5,810 nt of DNA from the NCBI GenBank assembly GCA_030618205.1, contig JAUXDR010000079.1, positions 1 to 5,810 of the forward strand. Direction: 5' to 3'. The position numbers were made by a program, and so were the translations under genes. Origin of the DNA: Deltaproteobacteria bacterium. GTDB taxonomy: Bacteria; Desulfobacterota; Dissulfuribacteria; Dissulfuribacterales; UBA3076. The notes below the pieces were generated by a model. That model saw only the letters and a program-made list of their open reading frames with translations. It was not told the DNA's origin and did no database searches. Below are positions 4,457-5,810 of the stretch, in pieces (the stretch's first letter is position 1; each line of letters begins with the position of its first letter).

Positions 4457-5810
4457 ATGAGCAAGATAAATCTGACAACAACGAGATGCGAGACTGATGC
4501 CATACCTATAGCCTTTGTGGGAGCGGGCCCCGGAGACCCTGCCCTTATCACCCTAAAAGGGCATCAGCTTCTCCAGGAAGCAGACGTAGTCATCTACACA
4601 GGTTCCCTGGTCCCCAAGGACCTGATTTCTCACATCTCCGCAGCGATATACAACTCCGCAGGAATGACCCTGGAGCAAGTCGTTTCCATCATGGTCTCTG
4701 CAGCAAAATCAGGCAAACGGGTAGTACGACTCCACACAGGGGACCCTGCTATCTATAGCGCCATCCAGGAACAAATAAAGTGCCTGCGGAAAGAAAACAT
4801 ACCCTTTGAAGTCGTCCCTGGCGTCACAGCCGGATTTGCCGCTGCCGCTGTCCTGGGCCAGGAGCTGACAATTCCCGGGATTACGCAGACTGTCATTCTC
4901 TCCAGGATAGGTGGCCGGACCCCTGTGCCTCCATCTGAGGAATTATCGCGCCTGGCCAAGGTCCAGGCCACGCTGGTTCTTTATCTGAGCGTGGGCCATA
5001 TAAGGCTGGTTCAGCAGGCCCTGCTGGCAGGCGGATACTCTTCGGATACACCTGTGGTGGTGATAGAAAAGGTAAGTTGGCCGACTCAACGTGTTGTACG
5101 TGGAGAGCTTGAAAATATTGCGATAAAGGTTGAGCAGGCAGGCATTTCAAAAACTGCCATAATATTAGTGGGAAAGGTCCTGTCTGAGCCTGAGTACCTG
5201 CATGGAAAGCGCTCCCTTCTCTATGATCCGGAGTTCTCTCATGGATACAGAAGGGGCCTGAGCCATTCAAAGGCCGGTGCCTCCTCCGAACATCCTCTTG
5301 ATTGCTACTCCTCTGTAAACAACAAGGCAATCCCTCAAAAAATAATTTTTGTATATCTAACTCCTGGAGGCAGGGCCCTGGCCCACCGCCTTTCTGAATT
5401 GCTTTCCAATAAGGATATATTGATTTATTCCTACAGCGAACTGGTTGGGGACCAACTTATAAAAAAATTCTGGCAAAGAGGCACGGGGTTTGTCTTTATA
5501 ATGGCAGCGGGAATAGTGATCAGGGCCATAGCCCCATTGCTTAAAAGCAAACCGGATGATCCAGCGGTTGTTGTTATGGATGAGGCAGGACATCACGCAG
5601 TAAGTCTTTTGTCCGGTCATCTTGGAGGCGCCAATGAACTGGCCGGGATACTGGCGCTAAAGGCAGGAGGACAGGCGGTTATTACCACAGCGTCTGATAC
5701 GCTGGGTTTGGTGGCACTCGATATGTGGGCCAGGGTTCAGGACCTGGTCCCTGATGACCGTGCTGCCCTGAAAAAGGCATCTGCCGCCATGGTAGCATCC
5801 GGTAGCCTCA
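4457..5810 (+). CDS. cbiF/cbiG: Fused cobalt-precorrin-4 C11-methyltransferase (CbiF/CobM) and cobalamin biosynthesis protein CbiG, cut by the window end
   Basis: The frame is open for 451 codons and runs off the right edge. Residues 18 to about 265 are CbiF/CobM: IAFVGAGPGDPALITLKG near the start, VVIYTGSLV, the SAM-binding GDPAIYSAI (95-103), VVPGVTAGFAAAA and the C-terminal LLYDPEFSHGYR. This enzyme methylates C11 of cobalt-precorrin-4 using SAM. After a linker of roughly 25-30 residues, a CbiG part starts at IIFVYLTPGG (296-305). It continues through FIMAAGIVIRAIAPLL, DPAVVVMDEAG and the CbiG signature SLLSGHLGGANEL (383-395). CbiG opens the delta-lactone of cobalt-precorrin-5A, the next step, so the fusion joins consecutive enzymes of the anaerobic B12 pathway. 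Reading from the CbiF motifs through to the CbiG motifs, I find no stop or frame change. ATG 4457 is the only in-frame ATG before the CbiF core, follows a TAA at 4436 in this frame and adds about 17 residues. It has no clear SD. The CbiG C-terminal domain, or a further fusion, lies beyond the window. Confidence 0.92.
   Translation, partial: MSKINLTTTRCETDAIPIAFVGAGPGDPALITLKGHQLLQEADVVIYTGSLVPKDLISHISAAIYNSAGMTLEQVVSIMVSAAKSGKRVVRLHTGDPAIYSAIQEQIKCLRKENIPFEVVPGVTAGFAAAAVLGQELTIPGITQTVILSRIGGRTPVPPSEELSRLAKVQATLVLYLSVGHIRLVQQALLAGGYSSDTPVVVIEKVSWPTQRVVRGELENIAIKVEQAGISKTAIILVGKVLSEPEYLHGKRSLLYDPEFSHGYRRGLSHSKAGASSEHPLDCYSSVNNKAIPQKIIFVYLTPGGRALAHRLSELLSNKDILIYSYSELVGDQLIKKFWQRGTGFVFIMAAGIVIRAIAPLLKSKPDDPAVVVMDEAGHHAVSLLSGHLGGANELAGILALKAGGQAVITTASDTLGLVALDMWARVQDLVPDDRAALKKASAAMVASGSL

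Noticed and set aside
4267..4497. A 76-codon plus-strand open frame across the divergent intergenic region
   Set aside because: It starts inside the TolC gene on the opposite strand, lacks a ribosome site and ends inside the cbiF frame. The peptide has no recognisable features.
4893..5330. A 145-codon minus-strand open frame opposite cbiF
   Set aside because: It is antisense to well-conserved CbiF coding sequence, has a composition unlike a natural protein and shows no family motif.

Overview
The window reads as chromosomal DNA from a Gram-negative (diderm), probably anaerobic bacterium. It holds an outer-membrane TolC-family channel, a type IV pilus platform protein and the CbiF/CbiG steps of the anaerobic (cobalt-early) cobalamin route. 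A secreted beta-helix remnant ends in a dockerin-like calcium loop, an ending I associate loosely with anammox-type planctomycetes and some deltaproteobacteria. PilC most resembles the deltaproteobacterial/Geobacter type as I remember it. The lineage is an impression, not a demonstrated assignment.

Layout. Bases 1-533 hold the 3' end of a beta-helix / choice-of-anchor Q-like surface or secreted protein, interrupted by an in-frame TAG at 297-299 and probably by a frameshift near 66-77. It is closed by a strong hairpin at 559-594. Bases 720-1016 encode a DUF167 (YggU family) protein. Bases 1017-1488 are a 472-base non-coding gap rich in inverted repeats, heptad-like AT repeats and one 17-bp perfect hairpin. 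Bases 1489-2700 encode PilC. It overlaps by 9 bp, tail to tail, with a minus-strand TolC-family gene (4278 to 2692). After a 178-base divergent intergenic region, the plus-strand gene starting at 4457 runs off the window end. It encodes a fusion of cobalt-precorrin-4 C11-methyltransferase (CbiF/CobM) with the N-terminal part of CbiG.

The genes do not form one pathway. Each protein is a familiar family, and the partners normally found beside them (pilB/pilT, an efflux pump and adaptor, other cbi genes) are absent from the window, though more cbi genes may follow the right edge. I found no mobile-element gene, CRISPR array, tRNA or rRNA, and no convincing new defence or metabolic system. The most unusual items are the CbiF-CbiG fusion, the interrupted beta-helix gene, the structured gap before pilC and the overlapping convergent pilC/tolC ends.
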